5,465 nucleotides of DNA from Patescibacteria group bacterium (GCA_030917665.1 JAUPUH010000036.1:1-5465), one strand, 5' to 3'. Positions 1 to 4,465 are shown, numbered from the stretch's first letter. A program made the numbers and translations. Notes: generated by a model from the letters alone, not told the origin.

Positions 1-9
1 CCCCAGCTG

Positions 10-55
10 ATGAAATAAAAAGAGTTTCCATTTTCGGAAGCTCTTTTTATTTCAT
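10..55 (+). terminator. Long A/T-rich terminator-like hairpin in repeat A
   Basis: Positions 10-29 pair with 36-55 as a 20-bp stem with a single G-U pair (25/40) and a 6-nt loop (30-35). The 3' arm contains CTCTTTTTATTT and is followed by TTGTT, so it can act as an intrinsic terminator for a plus-strand gene lying left of the window. The hairpin is unchanged in repeat B, where it follows the HEPN-like gene. Confidence 0.7.
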
Positions 56-65
56 TTGTTAGCAC

Positions 66-216
66 GAGGAAGGGATCGAATAAAAGGGGGTCGGGGAAAA
101 AGGTTTTCCCCGTTCGGGGTGACCTCGCCTGAGCGAGGATTAGAGGGCGGAAGCCCTATAAAACGGAGCTTCCGTATGGTACCATACGGAAGTGAGTAGT
201 TCGATTCCCCTTCCTC
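66..216 (+). ncRNA. Candidate structured RNA in repeat A
   Basis: A closing stem pairs 66-74 with 208-216 (9 bp) and 75-80 with 200-205 (6 bp), leaving a 2-nt bulge at 206-207. Inside are four hairpins. The first is 93-100/104-111 (GGGGAAAA with TTTTCCCC). The second is 123-128/133-138 (CCTCGC with GCGAGG). The third is 144-148/153-157 with a GGAA GNRA tetraloop, extended by 140-142/159-161. The fourth is a perfect 24-bp palindrome at 169-192. The GNRA loop reads GGAA only on the plus strand, which suggests plus-strand transcription. Comparison with copy B shows two double compensatory changes in hairpin 3. I do not recognise the family, and transcription is not shown by the sequence. Confidence 0.55.
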
Positions 217-240
217 CCCAGCATTAAAAAAAAATAAAGT

Positions 241-597
241 ATGGGGAAAAATAGCGAAGCAAAGAAATTTCAAAAAATTTCGATCGGAATTACGGTGTTT
301 TCTGTATTAATAGCTGCCTACCTTTTGTATGTTTTTCCATGTGCTACGACTAGTCTTATAAATGGTCTTGACGGAGACGGTCCCGTGAGACCGCTGCCAG
401 CATTATGTGCCGCGGTGTACACTGTGGGTCTATCTACTTTCTTTCTTGTTTCATTGATAGTGACTATTCCTCTATCTGTGATCACTGGTGTGATGTCTTT
501 CATATACGGGAATAGATCGTGGCGTTTGGGCCTATTAGTTATTCTAAACTTTCTTATTACACTGTCATTTGTGTATATGTTTTTAGCTGGCGGATAA
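241..597 (+). CDS. Small three-pass membrane protein, unknown function
   Basis: A 118-aa hydrophobic protein of a family I do not recognise. A short basic N-terminus (MGKNSEAKKFQK) precedes three likely membrane helices at about residues 13-33, 58-85 and 95-115. A polar loop with Asp, Gly and Pro residues (about 40-55) lies between helices 1 and 2. The N-terminal lysines predict a cytoplasmic N-terminus by the positive-inside rule. The ATG at 241 follows an A-rich leader with no Shine-Dalgarno sequence and lies only 19 bases after the end of repeat A. Any promoter must lie within or before the repeat; I see no clear -10 box. The gene is convergent with the DUF2726 gene and shares its terminator at 753-795. 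A short tag sequence follows at 703-753. Confidence 0.7.
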   Translation: MGKNSEAKKFQKISIGITVFSVLIAAYLLYVFPCATTSLINGLDGDGPVRPLPALCAAVYTVGLSTFFLVSLIVTIPLSVITGVMSFIYGNRSWRLGLLVILNFLITLSFVYMFLAGG

Positions 598-702
598 ATC
601 TATACAAGAAATGATTAATTATGATGACTCTCTTTAGGAACCGTTTTCTTTTTGTCAAAAATGCAAATTCTAGGATATACTTTACTCGTTTCTGAACCAA
701 AT

Positions 703-753
703 AGGTTCCAACTTCGTCCTCCAAAGGCGGATACATCCCAGAGACGCAGCTGA
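703..753 (+). repeat. Boundary tag, copy 1 (interrupted)
   Basis: AGGTTCCAACTTCGTC (703-718) matches the tags at 2576 and 3103. The matching tail CCAGAGACGCAGCTGA appears only at 738-753, after about 19 extra bases, so this copy carries an insertion relative to the other two. The first bases also form a small hairpin with the upstream GAACC (694-698 with 704-708). The tag lies about 100 bases after the stop of the membrane-protein gene and runs straight into the terminator at 753-795, just as the tag at 3103 runs into the terminator of repeat B. Confidence 0.6.
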
Positions 754-795
754 TAAATCAAAAGGGTATCCATTTCGGATACCCTTTTGATTTAT
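753..795. terminator. Bidirectional terminator between convergent genes
   Basis: Positions 753-771 pair with 777-795 as a perfect 19-bp stem with a 5-nt loop (ATTTC). The stem is A/T-rich at its base and G/C-rich at its tip, with T runs on both strands (TTTTGATTTATTCTTT on plus). It lies between the convergent genes at 241-597 and 818-1348 and can stop transcription from both sides. Its sequence differs from the repeat A/B hairpin, but the architecture and the preceding CAGCTGA are the same. Confidence 0.85.
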
Positions 796-817
796 TCTTT
801 ATATAGAGAGAAAAAAA

Positions 818-1348
818 TCACTCCCCATGACCTTGTCCTACTTTTTCGGCGATTCCCCTTTCGAGATCTTCGCGATCGTATCGAGAAGCGATAACCACCG
901 GAAAGAATGCCACGCCGGCACCCTCAAGCGCTCGTACGAGAAAATCATCCCTCCGTATCCTCTTCGCTTGATCATGAGAAGAATCATTCAGCTCGATCAC
1001 CAGAAGCGGCTTCAGACTTTCCGGCTCACAGAGCAGAAAATCGACATATTTCGACTGTATCTTGTTTCTTGATACCGCATACCGGCCTCTATCACGCTCA
1101 TCCGGAATTGACAGAATCGCAGAAAGACTCACCTGCGGACAAACGAGATACTTCTCTCCGACAACTTCCCTGAGTACGGTATAGAAAGATTTTTCTGCTT
1201 CGGTTAGGAGTGAGTCTTTTTTGAGATACGAGAAATCCTGTTTTTTCTTTTTCTCAAGGATGGAACCAATGACTTTCAACAAAACAAAAGCAACCAGGAT
1301 CAGACCAAGCCACAACCAAGAATTTGAGAGAATCATAAATGGATACAA
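818..1348 (-). CDS. Membrane-anchored DUF2726 nuclease-like protein
   Basis: A 176-aa protein with one N-terminal membrane helix (about residues 9-29), a lysine-rich stop-transfer segment (33-37), then a DUF2726-type domain from about residue 45. Recognisable features are LLTEAEKSFYTVLREVV, the KYVDFLLCE strand with Asp103, LLVIELNDSSHD with Glu119, and the RRDDFLVRALEGAG helix (132-145). DUF2726 has a PD-(D/E)XK-like restriction-endonuclease-type fold. Asp103 and Glu119 fit the acidic positions, but Asn121 replaces the Asp usual in this family's ELDD motif, so catalysis is uncertain. The longest reading starts at a TTG (1346-1348) with GGGGGA 7 bases upstream. An ATG at residue 5 (1334-1336) is the alternative and lacks a ribosome-binding site. 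The gene is G/C-richer than its right-hand neighbours. Confidence 0.85.
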   Translation of the reverse strand: MYPFMILSNSWLWLGLILVAFVLLKVIGSILEKKKKQDFSYLKKDSLLTEAEKSFYTVLREVVGEKYLVCPQVSLSAILSIPDERDRGRYAVSRNKIQSKYVDFLLCEPESLKPLLVIELNDSSHDQAKRIRRDDFLVRALEGAGVAFFPVVIASRYDREDLERGIAEKVGQGHGE

Positions 1349-1353
1349 AAAAA

Positions 1354-1461
1354 GGTCCCCCGTCAGCGGCTACTCTTGCGAGTAACCCAACACCCTTTCG
1401 GGTGCAGACTACAAACAAGTGCCGATCAGGAGACCGTCTCTATGTTTGTAGATTTCAGACC
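1354..1461 (-). ncRNA. Candidate structured leader RNA of the DUF2726 gene
   Basis: Read on the minus strand, this stretch folds into a chain of hairpins closed by GGTC/GACC (1458-1461 with 1354-1357). The hairpins are an 8-bp stem CTACAAAC/GTTTGTAG (1444-1451 with 1409-1416), CACCC-GAAA-GGGTG (1391-1404), TACTC-GCAA-GAGTA (1371-1384) and a small CCG-CTGA-CGG (1360-1369). GAAA and GCAA are GNRA tetraloops only on the minus strand, which fixes the orientation. The 3' end, GGGGGACC followed by seven T residues, abuts the start of the DUF2726 gene and contains its only plausible ribosome-binding sequence. It could be a riboswitch-like leader or an independent small RNA. I do not recognise a known family. 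Confidence 0.5.
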
Positions 1462-1512
1462 ATGCCAAGCCAAAAAGGCTTAGTTTAGGTCATATTTAAA
1501 TTGTTGCCTTAA

Positions 1513-1518
1513 ATTATA
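1513..1518 (-). promoter_or_regulatory. Candidate -10 box for the DUF2726 gene and its leader
   Basis: The minus strand reads TATAAT here. Transcription would start near 1506 and produce a leader of about 155 nt covering the structured RNA candidate before the DUF2726 start. No good -35 hexamer is seen at the usual spacing. The box is one arm of an 8-bp inverted repeat whose other arm is the plus-strand -10 at 1540-1545. Confidence 0.45.
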
Positions 1519-1539
1519 GCAAAAAACAGCCTGAACTGC

Positions 1540-1545
1540 TATAAT
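1540..1545 (+). promoter_or_regulatory. Candidate -10 box for the 313-aa gene
   Basis: TATAAT within GCTATAAT. Transcription would begin near 1552, giving a leader of about 46 nt before the ATG at 1598. There is no convincing -35 hexamer. Its dyad partner is the opposing minus-strand -10 at 1513-1518. Confidence 0.5.
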
Positions 1546-1597
1546 GGCTTAATTTAGAGGCTGTTTCAAAAAATCTAATTACCTAATTTCCTCACAT

Positions 1598-2539
1598 ATG
1601 CGACTCGGAGAAATCAAGCAAAAAATAGATCGGGTAGTTTCAGACGGTCATATCATTGTCATAAAAAACTTGCCTCTTTATGGTGAACAAGCACAAAGCG
1701 TTACTAATTACGGCGATCTCATAGATGCCCTCGAAACGCTCTCTACTTTTGAATGGAACGATGTAACTGCATCAGAGCTAGAGCTATTAATAAATAAATA
1801 TCCAAAAACAGTTACCGCCATTCTTTCTTTGGAAGATTTCAATGCATTGAGTGCTTATATCGGGCGTATCAATACAAAGCTACCTTTGTATTACTCAATA
1901 CTGGACACCATGGTCGAGGAACAAGACGAAAAAATTATAAATATAAAACTGCCAGAAAAAATTAAATCCTTAGATGATCTAAGCGAATTCAACAAACGAA
2001 TCTCTACCTTATTTAAAAGTTTTCAGATTGAGGGCGGATTTGAATTCCGTGATTTTGATAAGGGTACGAGTTGGTACGAAATTTGGATAAATGGAACTGC
2101 CTTCTATGCATATTTCATTGCATGTTTAAAAGTCGCACAAGAGTACTATAAAGCTGAAACTGAATTTTTTAAATCAAAAAAAGCAGGGGTAGATTTTGAA
2201 GCGGCAAAAGCCTCATCAGGTGATGATTTCACCAAAGAAACATATAAGAAGAACTGGCTTGAAGCATTTATTAAGACAGAGGTGAGTCGACTTGTTGAAG
2301 AAGAAATTAAAGCACTCAACGGATCCACTTCTCAAGAAATGCAAACTAGATTAGTCATAGCCACAACCAACCTTGTTCACGAACTTGGTGAGGGGACTGA
2401 ATTTCATCTCTCGCTCAATCCACCGCAATATGCCGAGGAGCAGGCTGGTCAGCTCATTATTGACTACAAGAAAATCAGAGAAATTAAATCTCTAGACGAA
2501 TCGAAACAAGGTCGAATTGAAGCTCCTTCTAGGAAATAA
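1598..2539 (+). CDS. Unrecognised 313-aa protein
   Basis: I do not recognise this family. The protein is soluble-looking, rich in Lys and Glu, and predicted mostly helical, with no signal peptide. An N-terminal segment with a short strand-like IIVIKNLPLYG (19-29) precedes a helical region (36-100). A Lys/Glu-rich stretch (105-145) follows, then an aromatic patch FEFRDFDKGTSWYEIWINGTAFYAYF (148-173), which is the most motif-like part. A charged helical C-terminal half (175-265) and a polar tail complete it. The hydrophobic run at 168-180 is too short and mixed for a confident membrane helix. The ATG at 1598 has no Shine-Dalgarno sequence (TTTCCTCACAT precedes it). Its stop is 75 bases before the HEPN-like gene, in the same direction, so the two may be co-transcribed, although a boundary tag lies between them. 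Confidence 0.75.
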   Translation: MRLGEIKQKIDRVVSDGHIIVIKNLPLYGEQAQSVTNYGDLIDALETLSTFEWNDVTASELELLINKYPKTVTAILSLEDFNALSAYIGRINTKLPLYYSILDTMVEEQDEKIINIKLPEKIKSLDDLSEFNKRISTLFKSFQIEGGFEFRDFDKGTSWYEIWINGTAFYAYFIACLKVAQEYYKAETEFFKSKKAGVDFEAAKASSGDDFTKETYKKNWLEAFIKTEVSRLVEEEIKALNGSTSQEMQTRLVIATTNLVHELGEGTEFHLSLNPPQYAEEQAGQLIIDYKKIREIKSLDESKQGRIEAPSRK

Positions 2540-2575
2540 GATGTTAGCATTAAGAATTAGAATTGAGACATAAAT

Positions 2576-2607
2576 AAGTTCCAACTTCGTCACAGAGCCT
2601 CAACTGA
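2576..2607 (+). repeat. Boundary tag, copy 2
   Basis: This 32-bp sequence matches 3103-3134 at 26 positions by my alignment. Both begin GTTCCAAC, continue TCGTC, and share CA-x-AGCC and a CTGA end. It sits between the 313-aa gene and the HEPN-like gene, 7 bases before the latter's ATG. Unlike the other two copies it is not followed by a terminator hairpin. Confidence 0.65.
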
Positions 2608-2614
2608 CATTTTT

Positions 2615-3124
2615 ATGGCAAAAGAATTTATTGATTTTGACTCTAATCTAATTTCTCATTTGGAAGTACTGAGAAATCAATTTGTGGAATCTAAAAATTA
2701 TTTCGGCGCATTATGTCTGATTCAACTCCTTTTAGAAGTTGATTTAAAATTTACTATAGGTATTCTATTACCACCTGATGAAAGATTTGATGCGAAAGGA
2801 AAATATTGGAATTCAAATGAATCATCTATTTACCTTAGCCAACTTACGGATTATTATGAGCTACTAGATGGTAACTCAACATTAATAAAAAATTTAAGAG
2901 AATTTAATACTTTGAGAAACAATATTATTCATAATGCTATTAAAAAATTTAATAGCCCACAAGCACTGGAAAGGGAGTTAGAAAAAGTAGTAAATATTGG
3001 TCAGAATTTACATAATATATTTTATACAAACCTTCCTATACTCAGTAATCCTCAAAATAGAGATGATTTACTGGTATCAATACTCACCAACAGATACAAG
3101 AAAGGTTCCAACATCGTCCCATAG
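2615..3124 (+). CDS. HEPN-like protein (possible RNase)
   Basis: A 169-aa helical protein. The clearest motif is LREFNTLRNNIIHNAI (94-109), which contains R101-N-N-I-I-H106. This fits the R-x4-6-H signature of HEPN domains, many of which are metal-independent RNases in toxin-antitoxin, Abi and CRISPR-associated systems. Upstream helices (13-50, with SKNYFGALCLIQLLLEVDLKF) resemble the first helical pair of HEPN-type folds. A toxin or defence role is an inference from the family; a non-catalytic HEPN protein is possible. The ATG at 2615 lacks a Shine-Dalgarno sequence. The gene is strongly A/T-rich compared with the DUF2726 gene, suggesting separate origin. Its last codons (GSNIVP) and stop are formed by the boundary tag at 3103, so the native C-terminus may have been replaced. 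Confidence 0.7.
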   Translation: MAKEFIDFDSNLISHLEVLRNQFVESKNYFGALCLIQLLLEVDLKFTIGILLPPDERFDAKGKYWNSNESSIYLSQLTDYYELLDGNSTLIKNLREFNTLRNNIIHNAIKKFNSPQALERELEKVVNIGQNLHNIFYTNLPILSNPQNRDDLLVSILTNRYKKGSNIVP

Positions 3125-3134
3125 CCCCAGCTGA
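3103..3134 (+). repeat. Boundary tag, copy 3, fused to HEPN gene end
   Basis: AGGTTCCAACATCGTC then CCATAGCCCCAGCTGA. It provides the final codons and TAG stop (3122-3124) of the HEPN-like gene and runs into repeat B, whose first bases CCCCAGCTGA are the tag's tail. The tag therefore forms the left edge of the composite repeat. The corresponding bases before repeat A lie outside the window. Confidence 0.65.
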
Positions 3135-3179
3135 TGAAATAAAAAGAGTTTCCATTTTCGGAAGCTCTTTTTATTTCAT
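3134..3179 (+). terminator. Terminator-like hairpin in repeat B
   Basis: The hairpin is identical to that in repeat A: a 20-bp stem (3134-3153 with 3160-3179) and a 6-nt loop, with a T-rich 3' arm. It starts 10 bases after the HEPN-like gene's stop codon, in the position expected for that gene's terminator. Confidence 0.75.
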
Positions 3180-3189
3180 TTGTTAGCAC

Positions 3190-3340
3190 GAGGAAGGGAT
3201 CGAATAAAAAGGGGTCGGGGAAAAAGGTTTTCCCCGTTCGGGGTGACCTCGCTCTTGCGAGGGCTCGAGGGCGGAAGCCCTAGAGAGCGGAGCTTCCGTA
3301 TGGTACCATACGGAAGTGAGCAGTTCGATTCCCCTTCCTC
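3190..3340 (+). ncRNA. Candidate structured RNA in repeat B
   Basis: Same fold as in copy A. The closing stem is 3190-3204 with 3324-3340, the GGAA-loop hairpin is at 3268-3281, and the perfect 24-bp palindrome is at 3293-3316. At the base of hairpin 3, TTA/TAA in copy A is CTC/GAG here (3264-3266 with 3283-3285), so two base pairs changed on both sides at once. It is followed by its own GAAA-loop terminator at 3357-3379, which copy A lacks. Confidence 0.55.
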
Positions 3341-3356
3341 CCCAGCTACGATTCTA

Positions 3357-3379
3357 AGCACTCGAAAGGGTGCTTTTTT
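3357..3379 (+). terminator. Intrinsic terminator after repeat B
   Basis: AGCACTC-GAAA-GGGTGCT forms a 7-bp stem with one G-U pair and a GNRA loop, followed directly by six T residues. It lies 10 bases after repeat B and immediately before the next promoter. It is well placed to end a transcript carrying the structured repeat RNA and insulate the PsbP-like gene. Confidence 0.85.
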
Positions 3380-3380
3380 G

Positions 3381-3389
3381 TGGTATAAT
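3381..3389 (+). promoter_or_regulatory. Extended -10 promoter of first PsbP-like gene
   Basis: TGGTATAAT is a consensus extended -10 element. Transcription would start near 3396, giving a leader of about 25 nt with no Shine-Dalgarno sequence before the ATG at 3421. The -35 position overlaps the terminator stem. The same TGGTATAATTT and a downstream AAGTTAAT recur before the second PsbP-like gene. Confidence 0.75.
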
Positions 3390-3420
3390 TTCACAATGTG
3401 TAAGTTAATCAATTTCTTGT

Positions 3421-4122
3421 ATGGACACAAAACAAAAAAAAGTTTTAATTGTTAGTATCGCGTTGGTTGGAACTCTGAGCGTAATACTTATTCTTTGTTC
3501 TACTCTACAAAAAAGAACAATCTTAGTATCCGGTGTTTCAGAACCATCTTCTAAAACAACACTGCCAGGGAAAATCGTCACTACCGAAAAGGACGCCGTT
3601 TCAACCGCGAGTGACATTTCCTCAGCGGATAAGCAGGAGATATATAGTAACGACCAGCTTACCATCAAAGGCTGGAAAGTATACGCTAACCAGAAAGTTG
3701 GGTATTCTTTACAATACCCTTCTGATTGGATTACAGGCTCCGCCGATGGAGACTCTTTTTACAAGAAGGAATTCTTAACACCAGAAGGAAAACGCCCTAT
3801 TCCTGGTGATGTCATTACAGAAAGATTGAAGAATATAAATGTGGATTACTTTGATAATGTTTCAGTTTATCCTGATATCGGAAAACACGTGACTTTGCAA
3901 GAGTGGAGAAAATACGAAAGAAATAGCTCCTTACCCTATCTCATTAACGGACAGCCAGCCCTTAAATTTGTTACCTCATCTTCCGGAGAAGGGGCAGGGA
4001 TGCTCGTATACTATTGTATTGATCAAAACACCAGTAATGGCTATGAGATAACGGTGCGGTTTAATGGCAAAAGCGATGGCCTTGCAGAAAGGGTGATTTC
4101 AACCATGAGTTTTATAAAATAG
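3421..4122 (+). CDS. Membrane-anchored PsbP-like protein, paralogue 1
   Basis: A 233-aa protein with a lysine-rich N-terminus, one membrane helix (about 8-27), a Ser/Thr-rich linker (about 35-75) and an extracytoplasmic domain from about residue 80. The domain opens with WKVYANQKVGYSLQYPSDW (85-103), the aromatic-G-aromatic...YP-x-x-W signature of PsbP-like proteins that are common as hypotheticals in CPR bacteria. It ends ISTMSFIK, matching the family's usual M/F-x-F close. Cys26 lies in the helix, but ILILC is not a good lipobox, so I call it a helix anchor rather than a lipoprotein. Function is unknown; the family link does not imply photosynthesis. The gene is a diverged paralogue of 4466-5107 and is probably monocistronic, with its own promoter and a downstream hairpin. 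Confidence 0.8.
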   Translation: MDTKQKKVLIVSIALVGTLSVILILCSTLQKRTILVSGVSEPSSKTTLPGKIVTTEKDAVSTASDISSADKQEIYSNDQLTIKGWKVYANQKVGYSLQYPSDWITGSADGDSFYKKEFLTPEGKRPIPGDVITERLKNINVDYFDNVSVYPDIGKHVTLQEWRKYERNSSLPYLINGQPALKFVTSSSGEGAGMLVYYCIDQNTSNGYEITVRFNGKSDGLAERVISTMSFIK

Positions 4123-4151
4123 CTCAGCTGCAAATTCAATCGTAAGAAAAA

Positions 4152-4180
4152 GGAGGGCGGCGCCGTATGCGCTACCCTCC
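4152..4180 (+). terminator. G/C-rich hairpin after PsbP-like gene 1
   Basis: GGAGGG (4152-4157) pairs with CCCTCC (4175-4180). An inner GCGC/GCGC stem (4160-4163 with 4169-4172) is separated by a small internal loop. The following GTTTAGTTG is only moderately T-rich, so termination is likely but not certain. It lies about 30 bases after the stop codon. Confidence 0.5.
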
Positions 4181-4223
4181 GTTTAGTTGCCCTTTCGACT
4201 GTCTATTGGTCTAGCGCTGAAAA

Positions 4224-4294
4224 GTAGGTGTAGCCAAGCGGTAAGGCACTGGGTTCTGGTCCCATGATCCTAGGTTCGAATCCTAGCACCCCAG
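4224..4294 (+). tRNA. tRNA-Gln(CUG), acceptor stem damaged
   Basis: The D arm (GCC/GGC, 4233-4247), anticodon arm (4249-4265) with loop TTCTGGT and anticodon CTG (4256-4258), and T arm (CTAGG-TTCGAAT-CCTAG, 4270-4286) are all recognisable. The sequence from GGTG onward closely follows bacterial tRNA-Gln. The acceptor 3' side is CACCCCA, which needs TGGGGTG on the 5' side. The sequence has GTAGGTG, so the first three pairs fail, and 27/43 (C/T) in the anticodon stem also fails. CCA is not encoded. I see no clear promoter directly upstream. It may be a diverged working tRNA, but a tRNA fragment left by integration at a tRNA-Gln gene fits better. Confidence 0.75.
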
Positions 4295-4407
4295 CTACGA
4301 AAAATTACCATGCCCCTTGTGGATACGGTGATTCTCTTTTATTCTACCGAATCGTGTTTAATATGTGGTACTATAGCTGCATATAAACACTTTTTTGTAT
4401 TCTTGTA

Positions 4408-4416
4408 TGGTATAAT
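4408..4416 (+). promoter_or_regulatory. Extended -10 promoter of second PsbP-like gene
   Basis: TGGTATAAT, followed by TT as at 3381. Transcription would start near 4423, with a leader of about 43 nt that contains AAGTTAAT (4450-4457), also present before the first PsbP-like gene. No Shine-Dalgarno sequence precedes the ATG at 4466. The shared promoter design supports duplication of the whole gene unit. Confidence 0.75.
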
Positions 4417-4465
4417 TTATGAGTTGTAAAAAATAATATATTAAATACGCAAGTTAATACAAAAA

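Larger units (their letters stand above)
1..222 (+). repeat. 222-bp direct repeat, copy A
   Basis: This copy matches 3125-3346 without gaps at 210 of 222 positions by my reading. It consists of a 20-bp terminator-like hairpin (10-55), a short linker, and a compact multi-hairpin domain closed by a long stem (66-80 with 200-216). It ends in CCCCAGC, the same bases that end copy B and the tRNA-Gln gene near 4294. The differences from copy B fall in one hairpin loop (129-132), at the base of another hairpin (139-142 and 159-163) and at two single positions (86, 197). That pattern indicates selection on RNA or DNA structure rather than on protein. No transposase, terminal inverted repeat or target duplication is evident. 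Confidence 0.93.
1513..1566. promoter_or_regulatory. Interlocked inverted repeats over divergent promoter
   Basis: Two inverted repeats interleave: ATTATAGC (1513-1520) with GCTATAAT (1538-1545), and AAACAGCCT (1524-1532) with AGGCTGTTT (1558-1566). The order a-b-a'-b' permits either mutually exclusive hairpins or an H-type pseudoknot in RNA. The first dyad, which contains both -10 boxes, could equally be a DNA operator for a shared regulator of the two divergent genes. Confidence 0.5.
3125..3346 (+). repeat. 222-bp direct repeat, copy B
   Basis: Same length and orientation as copy A. The 12 differences include a changed hairpin loop (CTGA to TCTT at 3253-3256) and paired changes in hairpin 3 that keep base pairing. 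The right end, CCCCAGCTACGA including flank, is shared with the 3' end of the tRNA-Gln gene (4290-4300). Copies A and B could recombine to excise the 3.1-kb interval with its four genes. Confidence 0.93.

Noticed and set aside
57..222. Integron attC site interpretation of repeats A and B
   Set aside because: GTTAGCA at 58-64 does not fit the GTTRRRY core and no complementary RYYYAAC lies at the other end. The imperfect palindrome layout of attC is absent.
66..222. tmRNA or an intron-containing tRNA
   Set aside because: The T-loop-like GTTCGATTCC has no local T stem on its 5' side, no 7-bp acceptor plus 5-bp T arm can be drawn, and there is no tag-peptide frame or anticodon arm.
52..273. Minus-strand reading frame in repeat A with a similar frame in repeat B (3176-3430)
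   Set aside because: The two frames share sequence only because the DNA repeats. The differences between copies preserve RNA pairs and change loop bases, not a pattern of synonymous codon change, and the frames run through terminator and hairpin structures.
827..1173. Plus-strand reading frames opposite the DUF2726 gene
   Set aside because: They are shadows of a minus-strand gene with recognisable domain motifs and have no support of their own.
1..3346. Insertion sequence or CRISPR array
   Set aside because: There is no transposase, terminal inverted repeat or target duplication, and two copies 3.1 kb apart with genes between do not form an array.
3180..3455. Plus-strand reading frame through repeat B into the PsbP-like gene
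   Set aside because: It crosses the structured repeat, an intrinsic terminator and a promoter, and overlaps the true ATG at 3421 in another frame.
3484..3500. Lipobox at Cys26 of the first PsbP-like protein
   Set aside because: The residues before the Cys are ILIL, and Leu at -1 does not fit the usual small residue (Gly, Ala or Ser) of lipoprotein signal peptides.
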